Assembly (NCBI GenBank): GCA_009392295.1
Contig: VFGW01000008.1
Coordinates: forward strand, 1-64,000
DNA: 64,000 nt
Source of the DNA: SAR202 cluster bacterium
Lineage (GTDB): Bacteria; Chloroflexota; Dehalococcoidia; Lucifugimonadales; GCA-2719675
Direction: 5' to 3'
The notes beneath the pieces are model-generated. The model had not been told where the DNA came from. It did not search any database and saw only the letters and a list, made by a program, of their open reading frames with translations. Position numbers and translations under genes: made by a program. Positions 56,971 through 64,000 of this stretch are shown piece after piece. Within the stretch, counting starts at the first letter, position 1, and every line of letters begins with the position of its first letter.

Positions 56971-58977
56971 ATGGTCTCAGAGTTTAGAAAAATTTCCCCA
57001 AATGTTTTGTTAATAATATTTATTATAATTTTTTGTATTTCATTGTTTAGTAAGATGTGGGGTTTGGGCGATAGAGTGATGCATCATGATGAAAGTTTAC
57101 ATGCTTATTTTGCATGGGAGTTAGCGTTTGGAGAAGGCTATCAACATAACCCAATGATGCATGGGCCACTTCAAATGGAAGCTATAGCATTAATTTTTAA
57201 AATATTTGGAGACAGCAATTTCTTCGCAAGATTTTTACATGCCATTATTGGGTCCCTTTTAGTATTTTTACCTTATTTTTTCCGATTTAAATTAGGAAGT
57301 GTTGGGGCAATATTTTCAGCATGTTTAATTACTATTTCTCCCTCTATACTTTATTTTAGTAGATTTGCTAGAAACGACATTATTGTTGTTTTTTTAACAT
57401 TAAGTTTAGTTATAGTAATTTGGAATTATATAGATTCTGGAAAGAAAAGGAATTTATATTTAATTTCTTTAATTTCCTCTTTATTATTTTGCACAAAAGA
57501 GACTGGATATTTGATTATATTTAGTTTGAGTTTTTACTTGTTTTTGTATTTGATTATAAAAAACCATCGATTTTTTTCAAGAATATATAAGACAAATGGT
57601 AGTGCTAAAGAAGTGCTTGTGAATCAATGGAAAATCTTTTTGGCCTCTGTTGTTTCATTATTGTCTGTAAATGATTCTTCAAGATATAAAACATTATTAT
57701 TTTTAATGATTGGATTGGTTTTACCTATAAGTGCTGGGATTTTTAGTATTTTACAAGATTTATCATTGTTTAATTCAATTGGGTTGATTCTTGCTAGTTC
57801 AGATTATTCAATCGCTCCTGTAGGAACACCTTATGGCGGAGGAAAGGCTATAGCATTTTATATTGTACTAAGTTTGACATTATTTTCTATTTTTTTAGGG
57901 GCAAAATATATTGGCTTGAAAATTTGGTGGAAGTGTTTTGTTATATTTTATTTACTTTTTATCATTTTATTTACGGTTTTTTTTACTGATTTTAATGGCA
58001 TAAGTTCTGGATTTTGGGCTTCTTTAGGGTATTGGATTATACAACAAGATGTTGCTAGAGGAGGACAACCTTGGTTTTATTATATTTTACTTATGATAAT
58101 TTATGAGTTTGTAGTTTTTGTTATTGGTATTTTTGCTATCGTTTACTATATTAAAAATAAAGATAAATTTGGAATATTTTTATCTTATTGGGTAGTTGTA
58201 ACTTTTCTTTTATATGGAATTGCTAGCGAAAAAATGCCTTGGCTTTTGATAAATATGGTTCTTCCTCTAACTATTTTAGGCGGTAAGTTTTTATCTGATG
58301 TTTATACGAACACTAACTTGATGTATTATAAAAATTTGAAGTTTGTTGAAGTTTTTTATAAAAAAAATTACAGGCTTTTTTTTATTTTGCCAGTTGCAAT
58401 ACTGTTTGTAATTTGGAATATTTTTATTTCTTTTAATCTTACTTATAAAAATTCTGACACACCATTTGAGCTGCTGATTTATACACAAACTTCTCCAGAT
58501 GTGAAAGCTATCATGAGTTTAATTGAGAAAATAGATAATACAGAAACCGTTGATAAAAAATTAATTTTTATTGATTCGACTAATGGATTTAGTTGGCCTT
58601 GGGTTTGGTATTTACGACATTACAAAAATGTTGTTTATAGTGGTTTTGTTGAGAATTTACCACATTCAGAAGATGAATATTTTTTAGCTATTATTCATTC
58701 TAATAATGTCAAAAGATTAGATCAAATTGATGGTTTTAATTATGGAATTAGGTTTAAACATAGATGGTGGTTTCCAGAGGAATATAAAACAGCTTTGTCA
58801 AAACCTTATGAAGAAATATTCAATTCTATTGTAGATTATAAATATTGGCAGAAAAGTTTTTTATATTTGTGGAATCGTTCACTTGACAAAAAATTAGGTA
58901 GCGAAGATGGATATTTTTTTATTAGATCTGATTATAATTTTGAATATACGCCCAAAGCCATTAATCAAACCCGTTGA
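56971..58977 (+). CDS. Agl23/TIGR03663-type membrane glycosyltransferase-like protein
   Basis: A 668-residue polytopic protein of the GT39/83-like superfamily. The start MHHDESLHAYFAWELAFGEGY and HNPMMHGPLQMEAIALIFKIFGDSNFFARF matches 'flippase activity-associated protein Agl23' (TIGR03663). The conserved Asp-Glu is like the catalytic acids of GT-C enzymes. Several membrane segments follow, with a soluble C-terminal part (residues about 500-668). It begins 1 nt after the DUF2298 gene; these families are often neighbours in Chloroflexota, suggesting one glycosylation pathway. Its stop codon directly adjoins the stop codon of the convergent SDR gene. Confidence 0.88.
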   Translation: MVSEFRKISPNVLLIIFIIIFCISLFSKMWGLGDRVMHHDESLHAYFAWELAFGEGYQHNPMMHGPLQMEAIALIFKIFGDSNFFARFLHAIIGSLLVFLPYFFRFKLGSVGAIFSACLITISPSILYFSRFARNDIIVVFLTLSLVIVIWNYIDSGKKRNLYLISLISSLLFCTKETGYLIIFSLSFYLFLYLIIKNHRFFSRIYKTNGSAKEVLVNQWKIFLASVVSLLSVNDSSRYKTLLFLMIGLVLPISAGIFSILQDLSLFNSIGLILASSDYSIAPVGTPYGGGKAIAFYIVLSLTLFSIFLGAKYIGLKIWWKCFVIFYLLFIILFTVFFTDFNGISSGFWASLGYWIIQQDVARGGQPWFYYILLMIIYEFVVFVIGIFAIVYYIKNKDKFGIFLSYWVVVTFLLYGIASEKMPWLLINMVLPLTILGGKFLSDVYTNTNLMYYKNLKFVEVFYKKNYRLFFILPVAILFVIWNIFISFNLTYKNSDTPFELLIYTQTSPDVKAIMSLIEKIDNTETVDKKLIFIDSTNGFSWPWVWYLRHYKNVVYSGFVENLPHSEDEYFLAIIHSNNVKRLDQIDGFNYGIRFKHRWWFPEEYKTALSKPYEEIFNSIVDYKYWQKSFLYLWNRSLDKKLGSEDGYFFIRSDYNFEYTPKAINQTR

Positions 58978-59775
58978 TTAATTCATATAAATTCCGCCGT
59001 CAATATTTATAGCTTGTCCGGTAATATTTTTTGAATAATCTGAGGCTAGAAAAGCGGCTAAATATCCTATGTCACGGGGTTGTTGTTCTCTTTTTAAAGG
59101 CACCCAAGTTTTTACATTGTTTTCAAAAACTTTTCTAAGTGAGTTGTGTTGTTCGCCTTCTGCGATTTTTTGATTCATTGAAGTTCGATGTGCTAATTCA
59201 GTCCATACATGTCCCGGGCAAATTGTATTAATATTTATATTGAATTTTGCTAATATTACAGACATTGATTGGGTGTAATTGATGACACCTGCTTTTGTTG
59301 CGCTGTAAGGAGGATGAAATGTTCCCCCAATTCTTCCCGCAACTGAAGCTATGTTGATAATTTTCCCGTATCTAGCATCTTTCATATATCGAATGGTAGA
59401 TTCAGTCATTTTTGCCAATCCCCTGAGATTAACTTGATATGTTAAATCCCAGTCTTCTTCAGTTAGTTTTTGAGCTTCTTCCCAGTTTGGGGCAGCAACA
59501 ATTCCAGCATTGTTAACAAGGATATCAATTTTCCCAAATTGCTCAAAAATTTCTTTAGTCACTGAAAAAGTATCAATATTTTTTGTTACATCTAGTTGAT
59601 ATGCAGTTGAATTAGAATTTTTTGAACTGATTTTGTTTGAAACTAATTTTGCAGAATCTAAATTAATGTCAGTTACTATAACGATAGCTCCATTCTTTGA
59701 AAGGATTTCACAAATTCCTTTTCCTATTCCTTGACCGCCACCTGTAACTATTGCAATTTTGTTAGTTAGATCCAT
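58978..59775 (-). CDS. short-chain dehydrogenase/reductase (SDR)
   Basis: A 265-residue classical SDR. The cofactor motif is TGGGQGIGKGIC, followed by NNAGIVAAP, the catalytic Ser in INIASVAG, and the Tyr/Lys pair in YSATK. The end SDYSKNITGQAINIDGGIYM is typical. An Asp after the second strand (VTDINLD) favours NAD(H) over NADP(H). GAGAGG precedes ATG 59775. Substrate (sugar, fatty acid or alcohol) cannot be deduced; convergent with the glycosyltransferase-like gene. Confidence 0.88.
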   Translation of the reverse strand: MDLTNKIAIVTGGGQGIGKGICEILSKNGAIVIVTDINLDSAKLVSNKISSKNSNSTAYQLDVTKNIDTFSVTKEIFEQFGKIDILVNNAGIVAAPNWEEAQKLTEEDWDLTYQVNLRGLAKMTESTIRYMKDARYGKIINIASVAGRIGGTFHPPYSATKAGVINYTQSMSVILAKFNININTICPGHVWTELAHRTSMNQKIAEGEQHNSLRKVFENNVKTWVPLKREQQPRDIGYLAAFLASDYSKNITGQAINIDGGIYMN

Positions 59776-59913
59776 TGTGATCCTCTCAGTGGTATACTGT
59801 TTTATATCTATTGTTATTTTTACGTTGTAATGATTATTGAAATTTACTTGTAGTTAATTTTTATCTAATTTTACAACATAAATCAAAGTATAAAGTATTG
59901 TTTTGGCTATTAA

Positions 59914-60993
59914 ATGTCTTTTATAAAAAAACATAAAGGATTTATATCTTTATTCATAAGTATTTTTTTATTAGTAATTTTTGTTTTTACTGTAAATTTT
60001 GACGAAATGTTTTCTTCAATTTCTAAAGCAAATTATTTATTAATTACCTTAGGCGCGTTAATTTATATTTTTTCTCTAATTCCTAGGTCTTTAAGATGGC
60101 AAGTTTTACTAGAACCAACTAAAAAAACTAAATTGAAAAGAGTATATCCAGTTGTAGTGGTTGGCTATATGGCGAATAATTTACTCCCGTTTCGACTTGG
60201 GGAATTGGTTAGGAGTTATTGTTTATTTCAGCGAGAAAAAATACCATTTTCTGTAGGATTGGTTACGGTATTGCTAGAAAGGATTTTTGATGCGAATACT
60301 TTAATATTATTTTTATTAGTGGGTTTAATGTTTTTGCCAGCAGACAATTTATTTGTTGGGGGTTTTGAGAATCATATTTGGTGGTGGGAGTTTTTTAAAA
60401 TCACTATCAGCGTAGGATTTATTTTCTCAAGTACGATGATTTTTTTGATTGTTATTAAGCCTAATCAGTTTGAAAGATTTGCTAAAAATATATTTAAATT
60501 TTCCCCGAATTTTATACAAAAAAATGTTATGGATATAATTATTGCAGGAATTCAAGCAATGCAACAGCTCAGATCTCCAATGAAATTATTTTCAATAATT
60601 ATTTTATCTATTATCATTTGGGTTTTGGAAATTGCGGTGTTTTATGTTGTAGCAATGGCATTTGGGTTTTTAGAGATATATCCAGAATACTTAAAAATGG
60701 CTATGTTAATGGGTATTTTAACTTCAGTAGTTAATATTGCGAGCTCTATTCCTGCTGTTCCAGGTGGAATAGGAATGTTTGAACTTGTTTCGCGAGAGTT
60801 ATTATTATTGTTTAAAGGAGTAAATTTAAGCAGGCCTTTAGCATCTGGGTATGTATCGGTTTTACATGCTACTTTAATGATTCCGGTGACTTTGATGGGA
60901 CAATATTTTTTATGGAGAGATAGTTTGTCTTTATCTGGAATAATCAGGTCGCAAAATTTTTCTGAATATAAAAACAATAACAATAATTATTAG
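59914..60993 (+). CDS. UPF0104 / LPG-synthase-TM (AglD-like) membrane protein
   Basis: A 359-residue polytopic protein with the PF03706 pattern: RSLRWQVLLEP, then GYMANNLLPFRLGELVRSYCL, VLLERIFDANTL and SSIPAVPGGIGMFELV. Members include the flippase/transmembrane half of lysylphosphatidylglycerol synthase and the archaeal N-glycosylation protein AglD. With the two GT-C-type genes before it, a role in moving or modifying lipid-linked sugars or lipids is plausible. No LPG-synthase catalytic domain is fused. Start ATG 59914 has no obvious ribosome site. Confidence 0.85.
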   Translation: MSFIKKHKGFISLFISIFLLVIFVFTVNFDEMFSSISKANYLLITLGALIYIFSLIPRSLRWQVLLEPTKKTKLKRVYPVVVVGYMANNLLPFRLGELVRSYCLFQREKIPFSVGLVTVLLERIFDANTLILFLLVGLMFLPADNLFVGGFENHIWWWEFFKITISVGFIFSSTMIFLIVIKPNQFERFAKNIFKFSPNFIQKNVMDIIIAGIQAMQQLRSPMKLFSIIILSIIIWVLEIAVFYVVAMAFGFLEIYPEYLKMAMLMGILTSVVNIASSIPAVPGGIGMFELVSRELLLLFKGVNLSRPLASGYVSVLHATLMIPVTLMGQYFLWRDSLSLSGIIRSQNFSEYKNNNNNY

Positions 60994-61007
60994 AAGGTCT
61001 TAATTAC

Positions 61008-62408
61008 ATGAAAATAGGAATTATTGGAGCAGGAGCTGCAGGCCTTACGGCTGCGTATGAGCTAGGCAAAAAGGGACATGAGGTTGTAGTTTTTGAAAGA
61101 GCACCTTTTGTGGGTGGACAAGCATCTACTTTTGATTTGAATGGATCTAAGCTAGAAAGAGGATATCATCATCTTTTTTTAAGTGACGTTGATATTATTG
61201 ATTTAGTAAAAGAATTGGATATGGGAGAAATTTTACAATATTCAGATTCTTCTGTTGGAACGTTTTATGATAAGAAGATTTATAAATTTGGTTCTTCTTG
61301 GGATTTACTTAAATTTTCCCCTATATCAATTGTTAATAGAATTCGATTGGGATTAGTAACCCTTTTCATAAGCATGATTAAGGATTGGAAAAAAATAGAA
61401 AATTTCACAGCTGATGAATGGTTGCGGAAATATGCGGGAAATTCTGCTTATGATGCATTTTGGGGCCCTATGTTGAAAGGGAAATTTGGAGAACAATATT
61501 TCAATCAAATTGGAATGACTTGGATCTGGGGTAAAATTCATACAAGGTTTGCATCTAGGAGTAATAAATTTTCTAAAGAAAAATTAATATATCCGATAGG
61601 TGGTTTTGAGCAAATTTTTGAGAAATTAACAACTTTGATTCGAAAGCAAGGAAATAGTGTTAATATTTCTCAAAATGTTAGTAAGATTATTATTCAAAAT
61701 CAAAAAGTTATAGGTTTAGAAGTTCATGATTCTCCAGCGAGCTGGAGTTCTCCTCAACCCTTAGTAAATAAATCGGATGATCAAATCTATTCTCATTCTA
61801 ATTCCAATATTAAATTTACCAAATATAAATTTGATTCTGTTATTGCGACTTGTTCCACACCTGTTTTTTCACAGTTAATTGAAGCTCAAATTGATGTTAA
61901 ACGTTCGTATTTAACTAAGTTAAAAAATGTTGAGTATATGTCGGCTGTAATGTTGATTTTGGTGATTAATAAGCCATTTTCAAAATATTATTGGCTAAAT
62001 ATCGCTGACTCATCGATACCTTTTGTTGGAATTATTGAGCATACTAATTTAGTATCTTCTAGTTTATATGGCGGTAAGCACATATTGTATATTACAAATT
62101 ATTTAACTAAAGAAAATAGATTGTATAAGTTAGAACATAAAGATTTACTTTCAGAGTATATTCCACACTTATTGAAAATTAACCCTGAATTTGATGGATC
62201 TTTTATAGAAGATAGTTACATACATAAAGTTGATTATGCACAACCTATAGTTGGTTCGAATTATTCAAAAATAATTTTAGAACATAATACCCCAATTAAA
62301 GGATTGTATTTATGTAATACAACACAAGTTTATCCAGAAGATCGTGGAACGAATTACAGTGTACAGTTAGGAAAGAAAATTGCTGCAAAAGTTATGGAAA
62401 AGCAATAA
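61008..62408 (+). CDS. FAD-dependent amine-oxidase/desaturase-like oxidoreductase
   Basis: A 466-residue flavoprotein. The FAD-binding motif IGAGAAGLTAAYELGKKGHEVVVFE is at the N-terminus, followed by PFVGGQASTF and LERGYHHLF. The order resembles the protoporphyrinogen oxidase / HpnE / phytoene desaturase branch of the amine-oxidase superfamily. DEWLRKYAGNSAYDAFWGPMLKGKFG is the substrate-domain region. AGAAGG lies about 9 nt before ATG 61008, 14 nt after the UPF0104 gene, so they are co-transcribed. Likely acts on a lipid or isoprenoid; the substrate is unknown. Confidence 0.78.
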   Translation: MKIGIIGAGAAGLTAAYELGKKGHEVVVFERAPFVGGQASTFDLNGSKLERGYHHLFLSDVDIIDLVKELDMGEILQYSDSSVGTFYDKKIYKFGSSWDLLKFSPISIVNRIRLGLVTLFISMIKDWKKIENFTADEWLRKYAGNSAYDAFWGPMLKGKFGEQYFNQIGMTWIWGKIHTRFASRSNKFSKEKLIYPIGGFEQIFEKLTTLIRKQGNSVNISQNVSKIIIQNQKVIGLEVHDSPASWSSPQPLVNKSDDQIYSHSNSNIKFTKYKFDSVIATCSTPVFSQLIEAQIDVKRSYLTKLKNVEYMSAVMLILVINKPFSKYYWLNIADSSIPFVGIIEHTNLVSSSLYGGKHILYITNYLTKENRLYKLEHKDLLSEYIPHLLKINPEFDGSFIEDSYIHKVDYAQPIVGSNYSKIILEHNTPIKGLYLCNTTQVYPEDRGTNYSVQLGKKIAAKVMEKQ

Positions 62409-62511
62409 AAAATTGATGTTCAACAAAATTGCAGTTGTTATTATATGATGCTTAATTGTTGCTGTGCTATTATATTTTCTCATTAATATATATATCAGAG
62501 GGGAACCATAA

Positions 62512-62979
62512 TTGAGTGAACAGAAAATCAAGGATGAAATAAATAAAATTTTATCCAGCCCAACTGATGGTACTGTAACGGTTTTATCATGCTTATTATT
62601 AGTTCAAGATGAAATAGGATATATACCTGATGAGGCTGTTGAAGAAATTGCATCATTTTTGAAAACTAGTATTAATGAAGTATGGGGTGTTGCAACATTT
62701 TATACAAATTTTAGATTTACTCCCCCTTGCAAAAATATTTTAGAGGTTTGTTGGGGGCCTACTTGTCATTTAAAAGGTGCTCCTGATCTGATATCAGGGT
62801 TTTTAGACAAATTGAATTTAGAAGAAGAAGGAGACTCTAAAGACAAAGATGTTTCTGTAAGGTATAACACCTGTTTAGGTGCTTGCCAGCAAGCCCCTGT
62901 GATTAGCATTAATCATTCATTGAGAGGTAATGTAAAAGTTTCTGAAATTTCTAATATTATTGATTTTGTTGCTGATTAA
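62512..62979 (+). CDS. nuoE: NADH-quinone oxidoreductase subunit E-type [2Fe-2S] protein
   Basis: A 155-residue thioredoxin-fold ferredoxin. All four [2Fe-2S] ligands are present: Cys80 and Cys85 (EVCWGPTC), Cys121 and Cys125 (NTCLGAC). The N-terminal helical part GYIPDEAVEEIASFL and GVATFYTNFRF are typical of NuoE/HoxE. Start is TTG 62512 with GAGGGG about 9 nt upstream. The same module occurs in complex I, NAD-reducing hydrogenases and NAD-dependent formate dehydrogenases, so the whole complex cannot be named from here. Confidence 0.9.
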   Translation: MSEQKIKDEINKILSSPTDGTVTVLSCLLLVQDEIGYIPDEAVEEIASFLKTSINEVWGVATFYTNFRFTPPCKNILEVCWGPTCHLKGAPDLISGFLDKLNLEEEGDSKDKDVSVRYNTCLGACQQAPVISINHSLRGNVKVSEISNIIDFVAD

Positions 62980-63002
62980 ATTTATGAAATGGGAAAAATA
63001 AA

Positions 63003-64000
63003 TTGACGGCCAATTTTTCACAATTAAAAATAGAAGCTGAGCAAGAATGGAGCCAACTTGTTAATAGCTCTAAAGCTTGGATTAGAATTGGTTCTTCTAT
63101 GTGCGGTCAAGCGGCAGGAGCTTTTGGAACTTCTGTAGCTATATCCACGCAAACTTCTTCCAGAAAATTAGATGTTAACATCGATCAGGTTGGCTGTATT
63201 GGGCTTTGTTATTTAGAACCTATAGTTGATGTTTTAAGGCCTGGATCGTCTTCTAGAGTGTTTTTTGGAAATGTTTCCTCTGAGTCAATTGATGGTATTT
63301 TGCAGTACATTGAAACTGGGAAACTTCTTAAAGATCAAGTAAATATTATTGGTTATTTAGGGGAACAAGAAATAGATGGTCTTTCAAGTTTAAGAGATTT
63401 AAGTGGATTTAATTTACAACAAAGGGTTGCTTTGAAGAATGTGGGAAATATTGCGCCAGGGAATATACAGCAATATATCGCAAATGGAGGATATCAGGCT
63501 TTAAATGACTCTTTAGAATTGGGCAAGCCTGATGAAATTGTTAAAGTAATGCAAGAATCTGGCCTCAGAGGTAGAGGTGGCGCAGGATTTCCTACGGGGT
63601 TAAAGTGGAGTTTTATGGTAAGATCCCCTGGGCCAGTAAAATATATTTTGGCTAACTGCGAAGAAGGTGATCCAGGCGCTTATAATGACAAAGGTATTTT
63701 AGAAGGCGATCCTCACATGCTTTTGGAAGGCGTTTTACTTGCAGGTTACGCAACTGGAGCATCTAATGGGGTTGTTTTTATTCGACACGGTCATGATGGA
63801 CCTATTGACAGAACCAAAGAAGCAATTAGCCAAGCTTATTCATCAGGTTTGTTAGGTAAAAATATACTTGGTTTTGATTTTAATTTTGATATTGAAATTT
63901 CTTTAACTGGGGATTCATATGTTGCAGGTGAGGAAACTGCATTGATGGAATCTATCGAAGGCAAAAGGGCTATGCCTAGATTTAAACCACCCTTTCCTGC
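63003..64000 (+). CDS. nuoF: NuoF-type flavoprotein with N-terminal ferredoxin-like domain (3' truncated by window)
   Basis: Open from TTG 63003 (GGGA about 9 nt upstream; no alternative ATG) to the window edge; no stop seen. The first ~100 residues are a thioredoxin-like ferredoxin domain with Cys34, Cys65 and Cys69 (SMCGQAAGA, VGCIGLCYLEP), as in HoxF, HndC or FdsB-type proteins. The FMN/NADH domain follows with SGLRGRGGAGFPTGLKW, NCEEGDPGAYNDKGILEGDPH and EETALMESIEG. It oxidises or reduces NAD(H) and passes electrons to NuoE and other Fe-S subunits. The extra N-terminal domain favours a hydrogenase- or formate-dehydrogenase-like diaphorase over plain complex I, but this is not decisive. 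Confidence 0.9.
   Translation, partial: MTANFSQLKIEAEQEWSQLVNSSKAWIRIGSSMCGQAAGAFGTSVAISTQTSSRKLDVNIDQVGCIGLCYLEPIVDVLRPGSSSRVFFGNVSSESIDGILQYIETGKLLKDQVNIIGYLGEQEIDGLSSLRDLSGFNLQQRVALKNVGNIAPGNIQQYIANGGYQALNDSLELGKPDEIVKVMQESGLRGRGGAGFPTGLKWSFMVRSPGPVKYILANCEEGDPGAYNDKGILEGDPHMLLEGVLLAGYATGASNGVVFIRHGHDGPIDRTKEAISQAYSSGLLGKNILGFDFNFDIEISLTGDSYVAGEETALMESIEGKRAMPRFKPPFP

Overview
This is a low-GC bacterial chromosome segment with dense housekeeping genes and short intergenic gaps. The combination of a DUF2298 ('Chlor_Arch_YYY') membrane protein beside an Agl23/TIGR03663-type membrane protein, a DUF5679 zinc ribbon, a dgt-dnaG-rpoD block, a C-x3-C form of the DnaG zinc finger and a T-box-controlled ilv-leu operon fits a member of Chloroflexota, probably a marine SAR202/Dehalococcoidia-like lineage. 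That placement is inferred from gene content; no 16S gene or tree is available here.

Layout. 1-2958 (+): end of a TolB-like beta-propeller protein, then two type IV pilin-like proteins that share an extracytoplasmic module. 3010-6656 (+): class V aminotransferase, a 39-residue six-cysteine protein, and an LprG-like lipoprotein with a P55-like MFS exporter. 6658-13373 (-): dgt, two small unknown proteins, dnaG, rpoD and a malonyl-CoA-synthetase-like ligase. 13508: tRNA-Asp. 13636-25384 (-): gyrA, rpoB, rpoC, tRNA-Val(GAC) and two small proteins. 25586-30375 (+): MFS transporter, PduO-type cobalamin adenosyltransferase, hisH-hisA-hisF-hisIE. 30377-37498 (-): nusA-infB-rbfA-truB, DUF5679, then rplU-rpmA-rpmE-DUF1385. 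37735-40325 (+): modABC. 40333-47266 (-): ilvB-ilvN-ilvC-leuA-leuC-leuD behind a T-box leader at about 47313-47554, whose likely specifier is CUC (Leu). 47650-52950 (-): an ECF sigma factor with a membrane DUF5667-like partner, then a heterodimeric ABC exporter. 53077-62408: rimI, ftsY and a group of membrane glycosylation or lipid-type genes. 62512-end (+): nuoE and the start of nuoF.

How the genes work together. The window holds much of the core information machinery: beta, beta', primary sigma, NusA, IF-2, RbfA, TruB, L21, L27, L31, gyrase A, primase and FtsY. It also holds most of the branched-chain amino acid and late histidine pathways, and a molybdate importer. An export and cell-surface theme recurs in the pilin-like pair, the LprG/P55-like pair, the ABC exporter and the DUF2298/Agl23/UPF0104 group.

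The most unusual sequence signal is that several essential proteins end in low-complexity tails built by in-frame DNA tandem repeats: RpoB (7 x 33 bp, acidic), NusA (78-bp units, acidic) and L21 (8 x 15 bp, lysine-rich). RpoC and RpoD also carry acidic terminal regions. TTG start codons supported by well-placed ribosome binding sites are frequent. No CRISPR array, insertion sequence, integrase or prophage gene was seen.
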